NCBI GenBank assembly: GCA_013178295.1
Contig: JABLWW010000001.1
Location: forward strand, 1-64,000
Source: Anaerolineae bacterium
Lineage (GTDB): Bacteria; Chloroflexota; Anaerolineae; Anaerolineales; Anaerolineaceae
Direction of reading: 5' to 3'
DNA: 64,000 nucleotides
Position 1 is the first letter of the stretch. Every line of letters starts with the position of its first letter. Made by a program: the position numbers and the translations under genes. The notes below the pieces were generated by a model that was given only the letters and a program-made list of their open reading frames with translations, was not told where the DNA came from and searched no databases. This document shows positions 26,416-34,375 of this stretch, piece by piece.

Positions 26416-27217
26416 GATACGCCCTTTGTGGCAGCCAGGCTTTAAGATCCAGATGTATCACGCCCAGCGCCAGACATAACCCCAATATTGCTCCGGCGAA
26501 GGTAAATTCTCCCTGTTTATTTCGTACTGGAGATTGTGAGGATTCGGGTAGGCGTGTCAACGAAAACGTCAGCGCTGAAGAAAGCCCCATGGCGGATTGT
26601 TTTTCTGCCTCTGCCTGGAGGCTGACTTGCTGTAGCTCCGTTTGCAGGTCTTGCAGGCGGGTGTAATCGCAGCGCGCTGCTGCTGGATCAACCCAGACAG
26701 CCTGCTCCATGCAGCTTACGAGCGAATCGCTGTAACGCAACAGCCTATCTGCTTTCAAGGCATGACTGTAGGCTTCGGTCAGGGTCTCGAAAGCAGCCTG
26801 AGCCCAGAGTTCCGCCAGGCGTCTCGCTTCAAGAGGCTCATGGCTTTGTATCCGCAGAAGCCATTTTTGATTTTGGCGTTCAAGATAACTATTCTTGCGA
26901 AAAGTTTCTGGGGAGATGTCTATCCTCTCGGCGGCTGCCTGGGCAAGCAGTTTGTTGACCGTTACAGAGGAGTTGATAACATCGCCTGCTGTAACCATGA
27001 TCTGATCTTCTTCGATATCTGTCAGTAAGCCGGTGCGGGTAAAATCAATACTAACCGTGATCTCAGCGCTGCTTTCATAAATCGGTGGCAGGAATAGATG
27101 TGTCAACCATCCCAGCAGGGCGCCTGCCAACATAAACAAAGCGACCTGCTGCCAGTGGCGGGTGATGTTTCTAAGTGTGTTGACAAGCGTGAACGTATCC
27201 GGGGTGCCGGGTATCAT
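26405..27217 (-). CDS. Wzz-like polysaccharide chain-length determinant
   Basis: A 270-residue protein with the Wzz/PCP layout: N-terminal membrane helix (about 25-45) followed by the proline-containing LPPIYESSAEITVS segment, a largely helical extracytoplasmic region (about 50-230), and a second C-terminal membrane helix (about 238-256). No tyrosine-kinase domain is fused. Such proteins set the length of glycans made by Wzy; here a Wzy-family gene follows with an 11-nt overlap, so the pair probably works together, perhaps also for the main polysaccharide locus 20 kb away. Confidence 0.8.
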   Translation of the reverse strand: MIPGTPDTFTLVNTLRNITRHWQQVALFMLAGALLGWLTHLFLPPIYESSAEITVSIDFTRTGLLTDIEEDQIMVTAGDVINSSVTVNKLLAQAAAERIDISPETFRKNSYLERQNQKWLLRIQSHEPLEARRLAELWAQAAFETLTEAYSHALKADRLLRYSDSLVSCMEQAVWVDPAAARCDYTRLQDLQTELQQVSLQAEAEKQSAMGLSSALTFSLTRLPESSQSPVRNKQGEFTFAGAILGLCLALGVIHLDLKAWLPQRAYRGK

Positions 27218-27277
27218 GATTCTGATTATACCCTCTGGGTTTCAAACTGCGCAATCTAAAGACATGCGCTAAGATAT

Positions 27278-27310
27278 GTTACGTAACGGGCTCTCTTGTG
27301 ATGGTATAAT
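27278..27310 (+). promoter_or_regulatory. mntP promoter with palindrome over the -35
   Basis: A perfect TATAAT (27305-27310) has no good -35 box. Instead a perfect 10-bp palindrome, GTTACGTAAC (27278-27287), covers the -35 position, as for a repressor operator or an activator site. Transcription would start about 20 bases before the ATG, leaving no room for a yybP-ykoY riboswitch. Confidence 0.45.
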
Positions 27311-27336
27311 CCGCCCATTACACATAAGGGCATTTT

Positions 27337-27900
27337 ATGGATTATGTTACGCTGATGGTCATTGCAGTTGGTCTGGCAATGGATTGTTTTGCTGTTTCTT
27401 TGGGTGTGGGGACGACAAATTTTGTTGACTCATTGCGTTCCCGTCTGCGTCTGGCTTTTCACTTTGGCGTTTTTCAGGGTGGAATGACGCTTTTGGGCTG
27501 GCTGGCGGGGAATACGGTTGTGCAATTTATTGCTGTGTTTGATCATTGGGTGGCATTTGCGCTTCTCCTCTGGGTGGGGGGGCGGATGATTCGCGAGGGG
27601 CTTGACCCTGAGTGTAAACCCTGCCGCGAAGACCCATCGCGCGGCAGAACGCTGGTCATGTTAAGTGTGGCAACCAGCCTGGATGCACTGGCTGTTGGTC
27701 TCAGCTTGGCAATGATCCGGGCGCAAATCTTGTTCTCAAGCTTGATGATTGGCTTGATGTCTTTGTTGCTGTCGCAGGTGGGTATTTATGCCGGGAGACG
27801 GTTGAGTGTGCGCTTTGGCAAGCGGATGGAAATCGTGGGAGGCTGTGTGTTGATTCTTATTGGGCTGCGTATTGTGCTGACCCATATTTTCAACACATGA
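27337..27900 (+). CDS. mntP: Putative manganese efflux pump MntP
   Basis: Membrane exporter of Mn(II), 187 residues with six hydrophobic helices, the family length. The paired motifs are intact: GLAMDCFAVSLGVGT in helix 1 and SLDALAVGLSLAMI in helix 4, each with the conserved Asp thought to contact metal. The loop between helices 3 and 4 has CKPC, a possible metal-binding pair. AAGGG lies before the ATG. Control may be through the palindrome at its promoter. Confidence 0.93.
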   Translation: MDYVTLMVIAVGLAMDCFAVSLGVGTTNFVDSLRSRLRLAFHFGVFQGGMTLLGWLAGNTVVQFIAVFDHWVAFALLLWVGGRMIREGLDPECKPCREDPSRGRTLVMLSVATSLDALAVGLSLAMIRAQILFSSLMIGLMSLLLSQVGIYAGRRLSVRFGKRMEIVGGCVLILIGLRIVLTHIFNT

Positions 27901-27924
27901 TTTTTTATAAAAACTTGAGTTTTT

Positions 27925-28443
27925 GTGCCAGGATACCTGCGCGCGGGTAGTATCCCAGAAGATTTGGCTGTGCATCTGAACCATTCGGTGACGCCTCTCG
28001 CAGTGAAGAAGAGAGAGAAACCCAGACAGTTGCCTGAAGGGCAGCCTTATGGTAATATGATTCTGGGTCAGGTGATACGTATGCTCCCGCCAGATTCTAT
28101 GGATATCAAGGATACGCCGCGCAAAGTGGCGGTAAAGTCTTACCGCAATCAAGATGCAGCTGTCAGTGAATCGGGTTCGCCGGTTGCACGTGCTAGAATG
28201 CGAAGGGGCGTAAAGGTGGAGGAACAGGCAAGGCGGGACGCTTCTGAGGTGGTTGGGAAGACGGGGCTTTTGTCAAAACCCCCAAAAGGTTCTTCGATAG
28301 ACTGCTGGTTTGACTATTATTATCAGGCGCGTCAGAAGGGTTTTAACTATACGTTGAAGAATTTGGCGAAGGACACTGGTTATCAACTGGAATATTTGAA
28401 ACTGTTATTTCGTCAGTATCGGCAGCAACATCATCTAGAGTGA
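27925..28443 (+). CDS. Hypothetical protein with helical, possibly DNA-binding C-terminus
   Basis: Unrecognised 172-residue protein. The N-terminal two thirds is polar, Pro/Arg/Lys-rich and probably disordered. The C-terminal 50 residues are compact: WFDYYYQARQKGFNYTLKNL and then AKDTGYQLEYLKLLFRQYRQQ, which reads like a helix-turn-helix or small helical binding domain. The start is GTG with no good ribosome binding site and could be further in. It lies between mntP and uridine kinase. Coding status is supported by the C-terminal composition and the frame ending just before the udk ribosome binding site. Confidence 0.6.
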   Translation: MPGYLRAGSIPEDLAVHLNHSVTPLAVKKREKPRQLPEGQPYGNMILGQVIRMLPPDSMDIKDTPRKVAVKSYRNQDAAVSESGSPVARARMRRGVKVEEQARRDASEVVGKTGLLSKPPKGSSIDCWFDYYYQARQKGFNYTLKNLAKDTGYQLEYLKLLFRQYRQQHHLE

Positions 28444-28456
28444 GGAACATCATCAC

Positions 28457-29080
28457 ATGCCAAGAAGAAAGCAACCGATTGTGATTGGGATTGCAGGCGG
28501 GTCGGGTTCAGGAAAGACGACTGTGGCAAATGCAGTGCTCAAGCGCGTGGGGGCGCAGCGCATAGCATTTCTTCAGCATGATGCATATTATCGTGATCTA
28601 AGTGATTTGCCACCAGCTCAGCGGGCGCAGGTTAACTTTGATCACCCGGATTCTCTCGAAACAGAGTTGCTCATAGAGCATATTCATAAACTTAAATCTT
28701 GGCAAGCAGTCAATCTGCCAGTGTATGATTTTACGACGCACAGTCGCACGCAACGCATGATTCACATTGAGCCACAAAGGGTGATTTTGGTAGAGGGCAT
28801 CCTGATCTTTGCCGAAAGGGCTTTGCGTGAGTTGTTCAATGTCAAGATTTTTGTGGACACTGACTCTGACTTGCGTTTTATTCGCCGTTTGCAAAGAGAT
28901 CTTGCCGAGCGGGGACGTACCACCGAGACGGTGATCCATCAGTATTTGAGTACAGTACGTCCAATGCACCTTGAGTTTGTAGAGCCCTCCAAGCGTTATG
29001 CCGATGTGATCATTCCCGAGGGGGGGATGAATGAAGTGGCATTGGACATGGTTATTGCACGAATCGAGGCGTTATTGTAG
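28457..29080 (+). CDS. udk: Uridine kinase
   Basis: Phosphorylates uridine and cytidine in pyrimidine salvage; cytoplasmic. The 207-residue protein has a perfect P-loop (IAGGSGSGKTTVA, about 11-23), the QHDAYYRDLSDLP acceptor-binding motif, NFDHPDSLETELL, PVYDFTTHSR, and VILVEGILIF. Length is typical. GAGGAA lies before the ATG. It follows the 172-residue hypothetical gene by 13 nt. Confidence 0.96.
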   Translation: MPRRKQPIVIGIAGGSGSGKTTVANAVLKRVGAQRIAFLQHDAYYRDLSDLPPAQRAQVNFDHPDSLETELLIEHIHKLKSWQAVNLPVYDFTTHSRTQRMIHIEPQRVILVEGILIFAERALRELFNVKIFVDTDSDLRFIRRLQRDLAERGRTTETVIHQYLSTVRPMHLEFVEPSKRYADVIIPEGGMNEVALDMVIARIEALL

Positions 29081-29082
29081 TT

Positions 29083-29109
29083 CACCATAAGAAGCCCCCG
29101 CCTATGGTG
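29083..29109 (+). repeat. Intercistronic hairpin between udk and the M20 peptidase
   Basis: CACCATA and TATGGTG form a 7-bp stem with a 13-base loop rich in C. It begins three bases after the udk stop. There is no T-run, so read-through into the peptidase gene is likely. Confidence 0.4.
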
Positions 29110-29132
29110 GGGTGAGATGAGAGGAGAGAAAT

Positions 29133-30491
29133 ATGCTGCCGATCGATGCATTCGATCAATATTTTGTTTCGCGCCTGTCTGAAAATATTGCCGAGTTGAT
29201 TGATTTGGTAAAACAGCCCAGCGTGTCTGCCCAAAATTTTGGTTTAGAAGCGTGTGCCATGCTTGTTTATCAGATGTTTGTGCGGCGCGGTTTTACGGTG
29301 GAGCTGATCAAAACACCTGGCGCGCCGGTGGTGATTGCGGAGAAAAAGGGGCGCAGCGATAAAACGCTGCTTTTCTATAATCACTATGATGTGCAACCGG
29401 CTGAACCGCTGGAATTGTGGCAGACGCCGCCGTTTGATCCAGTATTACGCGATGATGTGCTTTATGGGCGTGGAGTTTCGGACGATAAAGGACATTTTGT
29501 CAATCGTCTTTTTGCTTTGGATGCTTTTATGGATTTGGAGGGGGAGCTTCCCTGCAATGTGAAATTTGTCCTGGAGGGTGAGGAAGAGGTGGGAAGCCCC
29601 AATCTGCCCGCCTTCATGGAGAAATATCACCACAGAATTAAAGCAGATGCCTGTATCTGGGAGTTCGGAGATGTGGATCATCGCGGGGCGCCGCTTCAGG
29701 AACTGGGTGTGCGCGGATTGCTGTATGTTGAACTGGCAGTAACCACTGCCAATCAGGATGTTCATTCTGGGATGGGCGGCTCAATTTTCCCCAACGCAGC
29801 CTGGCGGCTGGTTTGGGCATTAAATAGTCTAAAGACTCCAGATGAACGCGTGCGTATCCCCGGCTTTTATGACGCAGTACGCTCGCCAAGTCAGAAGGAT
29901 GCGGCTTTGATGGAGACTTTGCCCGACATCGCTGATGAATACCAGACACGTTATGGCATCAAGGGTTTTATCAAGGGGTTGCGCGGCGGGAAGGAACTGA
30001 GGATCGCTGAGGTACTTGAGCCAAGCGCTACAATTTGCGGTTTGACAGCTGGCTATCAGGGACCTGGTTCCAAGACAATCGTACCAGCCAGGGCGTGCGC
30101 CAAGATGGATTTTCGCCTGGTTCCTGACCAGAACCCGCAAGAGATATTGCTGAAGCTGCGCAAACACCTGGATGCCGAGGGTTTTGATGATGTCGAGATC
30201 GTTTCGCATGGCATGATCCCCCCTGCGCGCACAGACTCTGACCATCCGTTTGTGCGTATGGTAGTTGATGCTGCCAGGGATGTGTATCCCTTGCCAATGG
30301 TTATCACCCCCAGCACGGGTGGCTCAGGGCCCAATTATCTATTTGTCCGCTATCTTGACCTTCCCATTGTTTGCATGGGATTTGGTCATCCTGGGGCGCA
30401 GATTCACTCCCCGAATGAGAACCTGCGGTTGGATTTGTATCGCAAAAGTGCTATGCATCTTGTGCGGCTGATGAAGATTTTTGCGGGTTAG
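29133..30491 (+). CDS. M20 family metallopeptidase (dipeptidase-like)
   Basis: Dizinc exopeptidase of 452 residues. Metal and catalytic motifs are intact: YNHYDVQPAEP (His ligand and Asp), GRGVSDDKGHF (bridging Asp), EGEEEVGSP (catalytic Glu pair), and a late His in GFGHPGAQIHSPNE. The dimerisation domain lies between (about 190-320). The pattern matches the PepV/CNDP dipeptidase group that uses M20/M25/M40 numbering. AGGAG lies before the ATG. Its stop overlaps the convergent stop of the HD gene by 4 nt. Confidence 0.93.
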   Translation: MLPIDAFDQYFVSRLSENIAELIDLVKQPSVSAQNFGLEACAMLVYQMFVRRGFTVELIKTPGAPVVIAEKKGRSDKTLLFYNHYDVQPAEPLELWQTPPFDPVLRDDVLYGRGVSDDKGHFVNRLFALDAFMDLEGELPCNVKFVLEGEEEVGSPNLPAFMEKYHHRIKADACIWEFGDVDHRGAPLQELGVRGLLYVELAVTTANQDVHSGMGGSIFPNAAWRLVWALNSLKTPDERVRIPGFYDAVRSPSQKDAALMETLPDIADEYQTRYGIKGFIKGLRGGKELRIAEVLEPSATICGLTAGYQGPGSKTIVPARACAKMDFRLVPDQNPQEILLKLRKHLDAEGFDDVEIVSHGMIPPARTDSDHPFVRMVVDAARDVYPLPMVITPSTGGSGPNYLFVRYLDLPIVCMGFGHPGAQIHSPNENLRLDLYRKSAMHLVRLMKIFAG

Positions 30492-31102
30492 TTTGCTTTT
30501 TCCCAGTGGAGGATAATTTTGCGGTTGAACACCACCTGCATCAGATCTGACTTCTCGACCGCGATGTGGTCATCGCGCGGGATTGTTTTGACGGTTAAGA
30601 CGATTGTGATTTTCTTCAGCTTTGGCTTGCAACTCAAATCCACAATTTGCCCCTGAGAAGACTGGTCAAGACCATCTGCCAGACGCAGACAGGCTGCCAG
30701 CACACAGACCTTTTCGCGGTCTTGCGGGTCAAGGGCAGCATAGTGGTCGTGGCTTTCGCTTGGCAATGCCTTGCGATGATAGCGGGCTATTGAGGCAATG
30801 ATCAGGCGTTCTTTGTTATCGAATGGCAATAGGCTGTTAGTGATGATAATCTTGAGAGACGCTTTGTGATGTTGTTTGTGCCCCTCAATTTGCCCAATAT
30901 CGTGTAGCGTTGCAGCGCATTGAAGCCAGAATCTTTCATCTTCGCCAAGGCGATGAAGGATTTTTAACTCATCAAATAGTTTGAGTGAGAATTTGACCAC
31001 CCGCTGGATGTGTTCAGGGTTGTAATTGCAGGTAGTAGCCAGCTCAAGAACTGCCTGGTAGGCGCTCTCCTGTTTTTGGCTCAAAGCAGGATTTTGTTCC
31101 AT
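30488..31102 (-). CDS. Stand-alone HD domain like domain III of Ppx/GppA exopolyphosphatase
   Basis: The 204-residue protein matches the C-terminal HD-like domain of Ppx/GppA from end to end: H31 in NPEHIQRVVKFSLKLFDELK, AATLHDIG with H67-D68, HHKAS, the IASIARYHRKALP motif near 101-113, and ACLRLADGLDQSS near 137-149. The ASKHA phosphatase half is absent. In Ppx this domain helps hold the polyphosphate chain and in relatives may be catalytic. Start 31102 (MEQNPAL) is chosen because the frame upstream runs into the CHAD gene. It ends the long pst operon, directly after the polyphosphate-linked CHAD gene, pointing to polyphosphate or (p)ppGpp metabolism (inference). Confidence 0.85.
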   Translation of the reverse strand: MEQNPALSQKQESAYQAVLELATTCNYNPEHIQRVVKFSLKLFDELKILHRLGEDERFWLQCAATLHDIGQIEGHKQHHKASLKIIITNSLLPFDNKERLIIASIARYHRKALPSESHDHYAALDPQDREKVCVLAACLRLADGLDQSSQGQIVDLSCKPKLKKITIVLTVKTIPRDDHIAVEKSDLMQVVFNRKIILHWEKAN

Positions 31103-31124
31103 GGAGGTCAATCCCCTGTGCGCG

Positions 31125-32114
31125 TTATGGCGAGTGGCTAATGGAAGGGTAGATGGGCTGCCCGAGGAAGGAAACCGGTTTCTGTACTGTAAAGAGCAGA
31201 TTTTCCCATACGTTCTGCTTTTTCCAGCTCTTCCAATCCTGGAGAAAACTTTCATAGGCCAGCTTGCGTTCTTCGAGGCGCGCGGTGCGGAAATATTCAA
31301 GCCCCGGCAAGAGCAGATTGAACGGCGCGCTTTTGCCATAGAAAGCAATCACGCGTTTGCGCTCATCTTCAATGAATTCCGTTAAGAACATCTCCCAGAC
31401 ATCACAATCATGGATAAGACCTAGTGCCTCTTGCGTCTTGCGGATGATCTGGAGAGGGATTTTCAATTCGTCGGGATAAGATGGAGCGAAAATTTCCATG
31501 GTGTAGCGCAAGTGTTTTGCGGCAATGCGCATGGCGTGCAGTTCTTCTACGCGCAGAGGATCGAGGAGATGGGTTTCATAACTGAGAAACGCATTCAGAC
31601 AACGCGAAACCGCTTCGTAGGAGCGGCGGTAAAACAGAGCGCTGATGGGGGGTTCTTCAGTAGCTGAGGATAAGATGGTCTCGAAAGCCGAGAGCATTTC
31701 ATCTACAGTGCCACTCTCAGTGAGACGTTCCAGCGCGCGGTTGACCTTTGTTTGTAATTTGGCTCTTCTTTGGCTAAGCCGTAGAATGAGGCGGCGGATA
31801 CCCGGTGCATATCGCTTTTCGGGAAGACTGGAAAGCGTCTGTTTTAGTTTGTCAATTTGCACATCTGTATCACGGGCTGCACCCAGCGAGCGGGTGATCT
31901 GTCGGATTTGTGCGCTGAATGCTGACCATTTCTTTTCAGGGAAGCAATCTCTAAATAGGGGGAGGGCTGCGCGCAAACGCCGTGAAGCAACGCGCATGCG
32001 GTGGATGCATTCGATATCTTCTGCCAGACGGACGCCTTCAACCTCCTGGAGTAGCGCCAGGGTATGTTTTCTTAGTAACTTGCTTCCATAGCTACATGTG
32101 TACTCGTCTGACAT
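31125..32114 (-). CDS. CHAD domain protein (polyphosphate-binding)
   Basis: The 329-residue protein is mostly one CHAD domain, a helical bundle with basic surface known to bind inorganic polyphosphate. Both internal repeats show the conserved His/Arg signature: IHRMRVASRRLRAALPLFRD (about 37-56) and ELHAMRIAAKHLRYTMEIF (about 195-213). Further landmarks are SLGAARDTDV and LGLIHDCDVWEMFL. No CYTH triphosphatase domain is fused. It sits between the thymidylate-kinase-like pair and the Ppx-type HD gene in the pst operon, so phosphate-responsive expression is likely. Confidence 0.92.
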   Translation of the reverse strand: MSDEYTCSYGSKLLRKHTLALLQEVEGVRLAEDIECIHRMRVASRRLRAALPLFRDCFPEKKWSAFSAQIRQITRSLGAARDTDVQIDKLKQTLSSLPEKRYAPGIRRLILRLSQRRAKLQTKVNRALERLTESGTVDEMLSAFETILSSATEEPPISALFYRRSYEAVSRCLNAFLSYETHLLDPLRVEELHAMRIAAKHLRYTMEIFAPSYPDELKIPLQIIRKTQEALGLIHDCDVWEMFLTEFIEDERKRVIAFYGKSAPFNLLLPGLEYFRTARLEERKLAYESFLQDWKSWKKQNVWENLLFTVQKPVSFLGQPIYPSISHSP

Positions 32115-32182
32115 TGCTTTTGTCTATTTTTCTGGCAGTATGGTCGCCAGTCTTGTTGGGAATGTCTGATTTTTAAAGAACG

Positions 32183-32881
32183 TCAGCTGGATGATTTTGG
32201 CACAAACAGGTTCTTTATGTGTGTGCGCAAATCTGCGAAGACGCTTTGAACATTTTGGTTGGCGTCAATGGTGATAAAGCCGAATTCTTTTACCATTCGG
32301 TCAAACTCCTGGATGAGGAGCGTTTGATAAGCGCAGAAACTGTCGTATAAATTGTCCGCACAGCGTATATCCATCCCGGCTTCCCAGAAGTCAAAACCGC
32401 GCCCGTGCACAATACGCGAGACAAGGGTGGTGATATCTGCTTTGAGATATAGGATGATATCGGGTTTAAGCGCAAAACCGTACACTTTGCGCAAACGGTG
32501 AGGGTTCAAGCCGCGTATGCTGTCGCGGGCGATGATGGAGTAAAAATATCGGTCAGAAAGAACGATGAAACCGGCTTTGAGCGCAGGGATGATTTGGCGT
32601 TCCAAACGGTCGGCGAAGTCGGTGGCGTAAAAGAGGCTCATGGTGAGTGGGCTGAGCGTATGCCCCAGTTTTGCTGCGTCCAACCCAGGCTGTGTGAGGG
32701 GAGAACGTCTCAAGCCGGTGTTAGAGACGGCAAAACCCTCAGCCTCAAGCCACTGGCGTAGAAGTTGTATCTGGGTCGAGCGTCCAACACCATCTGTCCC
32801 TTCCAGAACGATCAACTTTCCGGGTAGGTCTTTGAACTGAAGATAAGGAAAACCAGCGCCGTAAAAGTCAAGTTTCGTCAT
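32183..32881 (-). CDS. Thymidylate-kinase-like protein with Arg in place of the Walker A Lys
   Basis: Second of two tandem TMPK-fold proteins, 232 residues. The P-loop reads LEGTDGVGRSTQ: the invariant Lys is Arg34, encoded CGC (32782-32780), which needs at least two base changes from a Lys codon, so one sequencing error does not explain it. The DRY motif (IVLSDRYFYSIIARD, D110-Y112) is kept. It has about 20 extra N-terminal residues before the first strand. Loss of the Lys usually impairs ATP use, so this may be a regulatory or structural partner of the upstream paralogue. Its start overlaps that gene in ATGA. True substrate unknown. Confidence 0.85.
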   Translation of the reverse strand: MTKLDFYGAGFPYLQFKDLPGKLIVLEGTDGVGRSTQIQLLRQWLEAEGFAVSNTGLRRSPLTQPGLDAAKLGHTLSPLTMSLFYATDFADRLERQIIPALKAGFIVLSDRYFYSIIARDSIRGLNPHRLRKVYGFALKPDIILYLKADITTLVSRIVHGRGFDFWEAGMDIRCADNLYDSFCAYQTLLIQEFDRMVKEFGFITIDANQNVQSVFADLRTHIKNLFVPKSSS

Positions 32882-33627
32882 GGCTCGCCCTTGTTAATGG
32901 TGGGTGTTGTCAGCGACCAGACAGCGCGCCTGCGGCGGGGTGGACGGATAGGGCTGGGCAACCCTTTCCAGCGATACAAAATTTTTCTGACAATCTGGCG
33001 CATCTGCTGTTGCTGCGCTTCGACTGGCAGTGTGCCGTCAATGACCGTGAAGCCGAATTCGTCAATCATTTTTTCGTATTCGGCGATGATGCGCTGCTGA
33101 AACAGACGGAAGCTGGTAATTTTGTTGTCCGAAAGCCCAAGGTCCATTCCGGCTTCGTAGTATTTTAGATTGGCGCGTGCGCCAGTGATACGCTCGATCG
33201 CCACGTCCAGTGGCACACGGAAGTAAAATGCCAGATCAGGTTGAATGGCAAAGGAGTAAAGATATCGCACCCATTCGCGGTCAACGCCGCGAGCAACGTC
33301 GCGGGCAAAAGCGGTAAAGGCATACCGATCAGCAAGCACAATGGTGCCAGCTTTTAAGAGGGGGCGTATGTAATTTTCCCATCGGTCGGCAAAATCGGTA
33401 GCCTGTAAGAGGCTAAACGTCGTGGGGGTGAACATTTTTTGTTTTTTCCCCAGCCGGGTTGTGCTTTTTACCAGCGAGGAGGAGTTCCATTCGGTGAAGT
33501 AAACAGATTTGCCGGTTGTTTGCAGCCATTTATACAACAGGTCAATTTGGGTGGACTTGCCGCTGCCGTCAATTCCCTCAACAATAATTAATTTGCCGGG
33601 ATATTTTTCTTTGGCTAACACAACCAC
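32878..33627 (-). CDS. Thymidylate kinase-like protein with intact P-loop
   Basis: First of the tandem pair, 249 residues. The Walker A motif EGIDGSGKST is complete (K24) and the DRY motif is at 100-102 (IVLADRYAFTAFARD). The NMP-binding region TPTTFSLLQATDFADRW differs from the FAADR pattern of housekeeping Tmk, but the same ATDFADR is shared by the second paralogue, so the two form their own subgroup. A basic C-terminal tail (PSPIRPPRRRRAVW) is extra. It starts 14 bases after phoU. Housekeeping dTMP kinase is possible, but the operon context suggests a phosphate-related nucleotide kinase. Confidence 0.87.
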   Translation of the reverse strand: MVVLAKEKYPGKLIIVEGIDGSGKSTQIDLLYKWLQTTGKSVYFTEWNSSSLVKSTTRLGKKQKMFTPTTFSLLQATDFADRWENYIRPLLKAGTIVLADRYAFTAFARDVARGVDREWVRYLYSFAIQPDLAFYFRVPLDVAIERITGARANLKYYEAGMDLGLSDNKITSFRLFQQRIIAEYEKMIDEFGFTVIDGTLPVEAQQQQMRQIVRKILYRWKGLPSPIRPPRRRRAVWSLTTPTINKGEP

Positions 33628-33641
33628 TGCCTTTCAAGGGT

Positions 33642-34325
33642 TCATGAACTTACTTCTTCTTCATCATCAGAAGGCTCGATTTCAAGTAATTCCCCGGTGG
33701 CGATAAACACGGTGCGTTCACAAATGTTGGTAACCCGATCAGCCGCCCGTTCGAGATTGTGTGCTACCCACATGACCTGGTTGGCATGGTCAATGATCTC
33801 CGGGTTGGCGATCATTTCTTTGACCATCATGTGGTGAACAGTGTTATAGAGCGTATCTACTTCGTCATCTTCTGTAGGGATGGTACTTGCCTGGTTAACA
33901 TCTTCGGCGATGAAGGCGCTGAGGGCGCGGTGTAACATGCTAACTGCCTTTTCACCCATACGTCCAAGCTCGTTATATGGGATGGGGATGGGCTGGTCGC
34001 CTAACTTAATAATCACTTTGGCAATGCCTTTAGCGTAGTCTCCCATGCGTTCAAGTTCGGTGATGATTTCAAGGTTGGCAGTCAGTTTGCGAAGGTCATG
34101 GGCGATGGGTTGCTGTGTGGCAATGGTGATGAGGATGGCATTTTCGATTGCAAAACGTTTTTCGTTGATCTCGGTATCATGCTGATAAATTTGCCGTGCG
34201 CGGACGACATCGCGCCGCTTGAGGGCATCCACCGCGCTTAAGATTGACTGCTCAACCATGCTGCCGAGTAGCAAAATTTCATCGTTTATCTGGACAAGTT
34301 GACGCTCAAAGGCTATTCGTAGCAT
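33642..34325 (-). CDS. phoU: Phosphate signalling protein PhoU
   Basis: Cytoplasmic negative regulator linking the Pst transporter to the sensor kinase; 227 residues. Two PhoU helical repeats are visible, each with an E/DxxxD metal-type motif: LERMGDYAKGIAKVIIKLG in the first and LERAADRVTNICERTVFIAT in the second. GAGG lies before the ATG. It follows pstB by 42 bases and precedes the thymidylate-kinase-like gene by 14. In other bacteria loss of PhoU causes polyphosphate accumulation, which fits the downstream CHAD and HD genes. Confidence 0.96.
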   Translation of the reverse strand: MLRIAFERQLVQINDEILLLGSMVEQSILSAVDALKRRDVVRARQIYQHDTEINEKRFAIENAILITIATQQPIAHDLRKLTANLEIITELERMGDYAKGIAKVIIKLGDQPIPIPYNELGRMGEKAVSMLHRALSAFIAEDVNQASTIPTEDDEVDTLYNTVHHMMVKEMIANPEIIDHANQVMWVAHNLERAADRVTNICERTVFIATGELLEIEPSDDEEEVSS

Positions 34326-34346
34326 AATATCCTCAATATTTTATAT

Positions 34347-34375
34347 ATTATACAACATAATCCAATATTACCCAA
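34347..34375 (-). promoter_or_regulatory. Possible internal promoter before phoU
   Basis: The very AT-rich 42-base spacer between pstB and phoU has a perfect TATAAT on the minus strand (34352-34347), but the -35 position (TTTGGG) is weak. It could give basal phoU transcription. Confidence 0.3.

Noticed and set aside
27218-27336. A yybP-ykoY manganese riboswitch upstream of mntP
   Set aside because: The predicted transcript leader is only about 20 bases, too short for the riboswitch.
30488-30491. Overlapping convergent stop codons (M20 peptidase and HD gene) as a regulatory device
   Set aside because: Tight convergent ends also occur at 15184/15186 and 22884/22889 here, so this is probably simple genome compaction.
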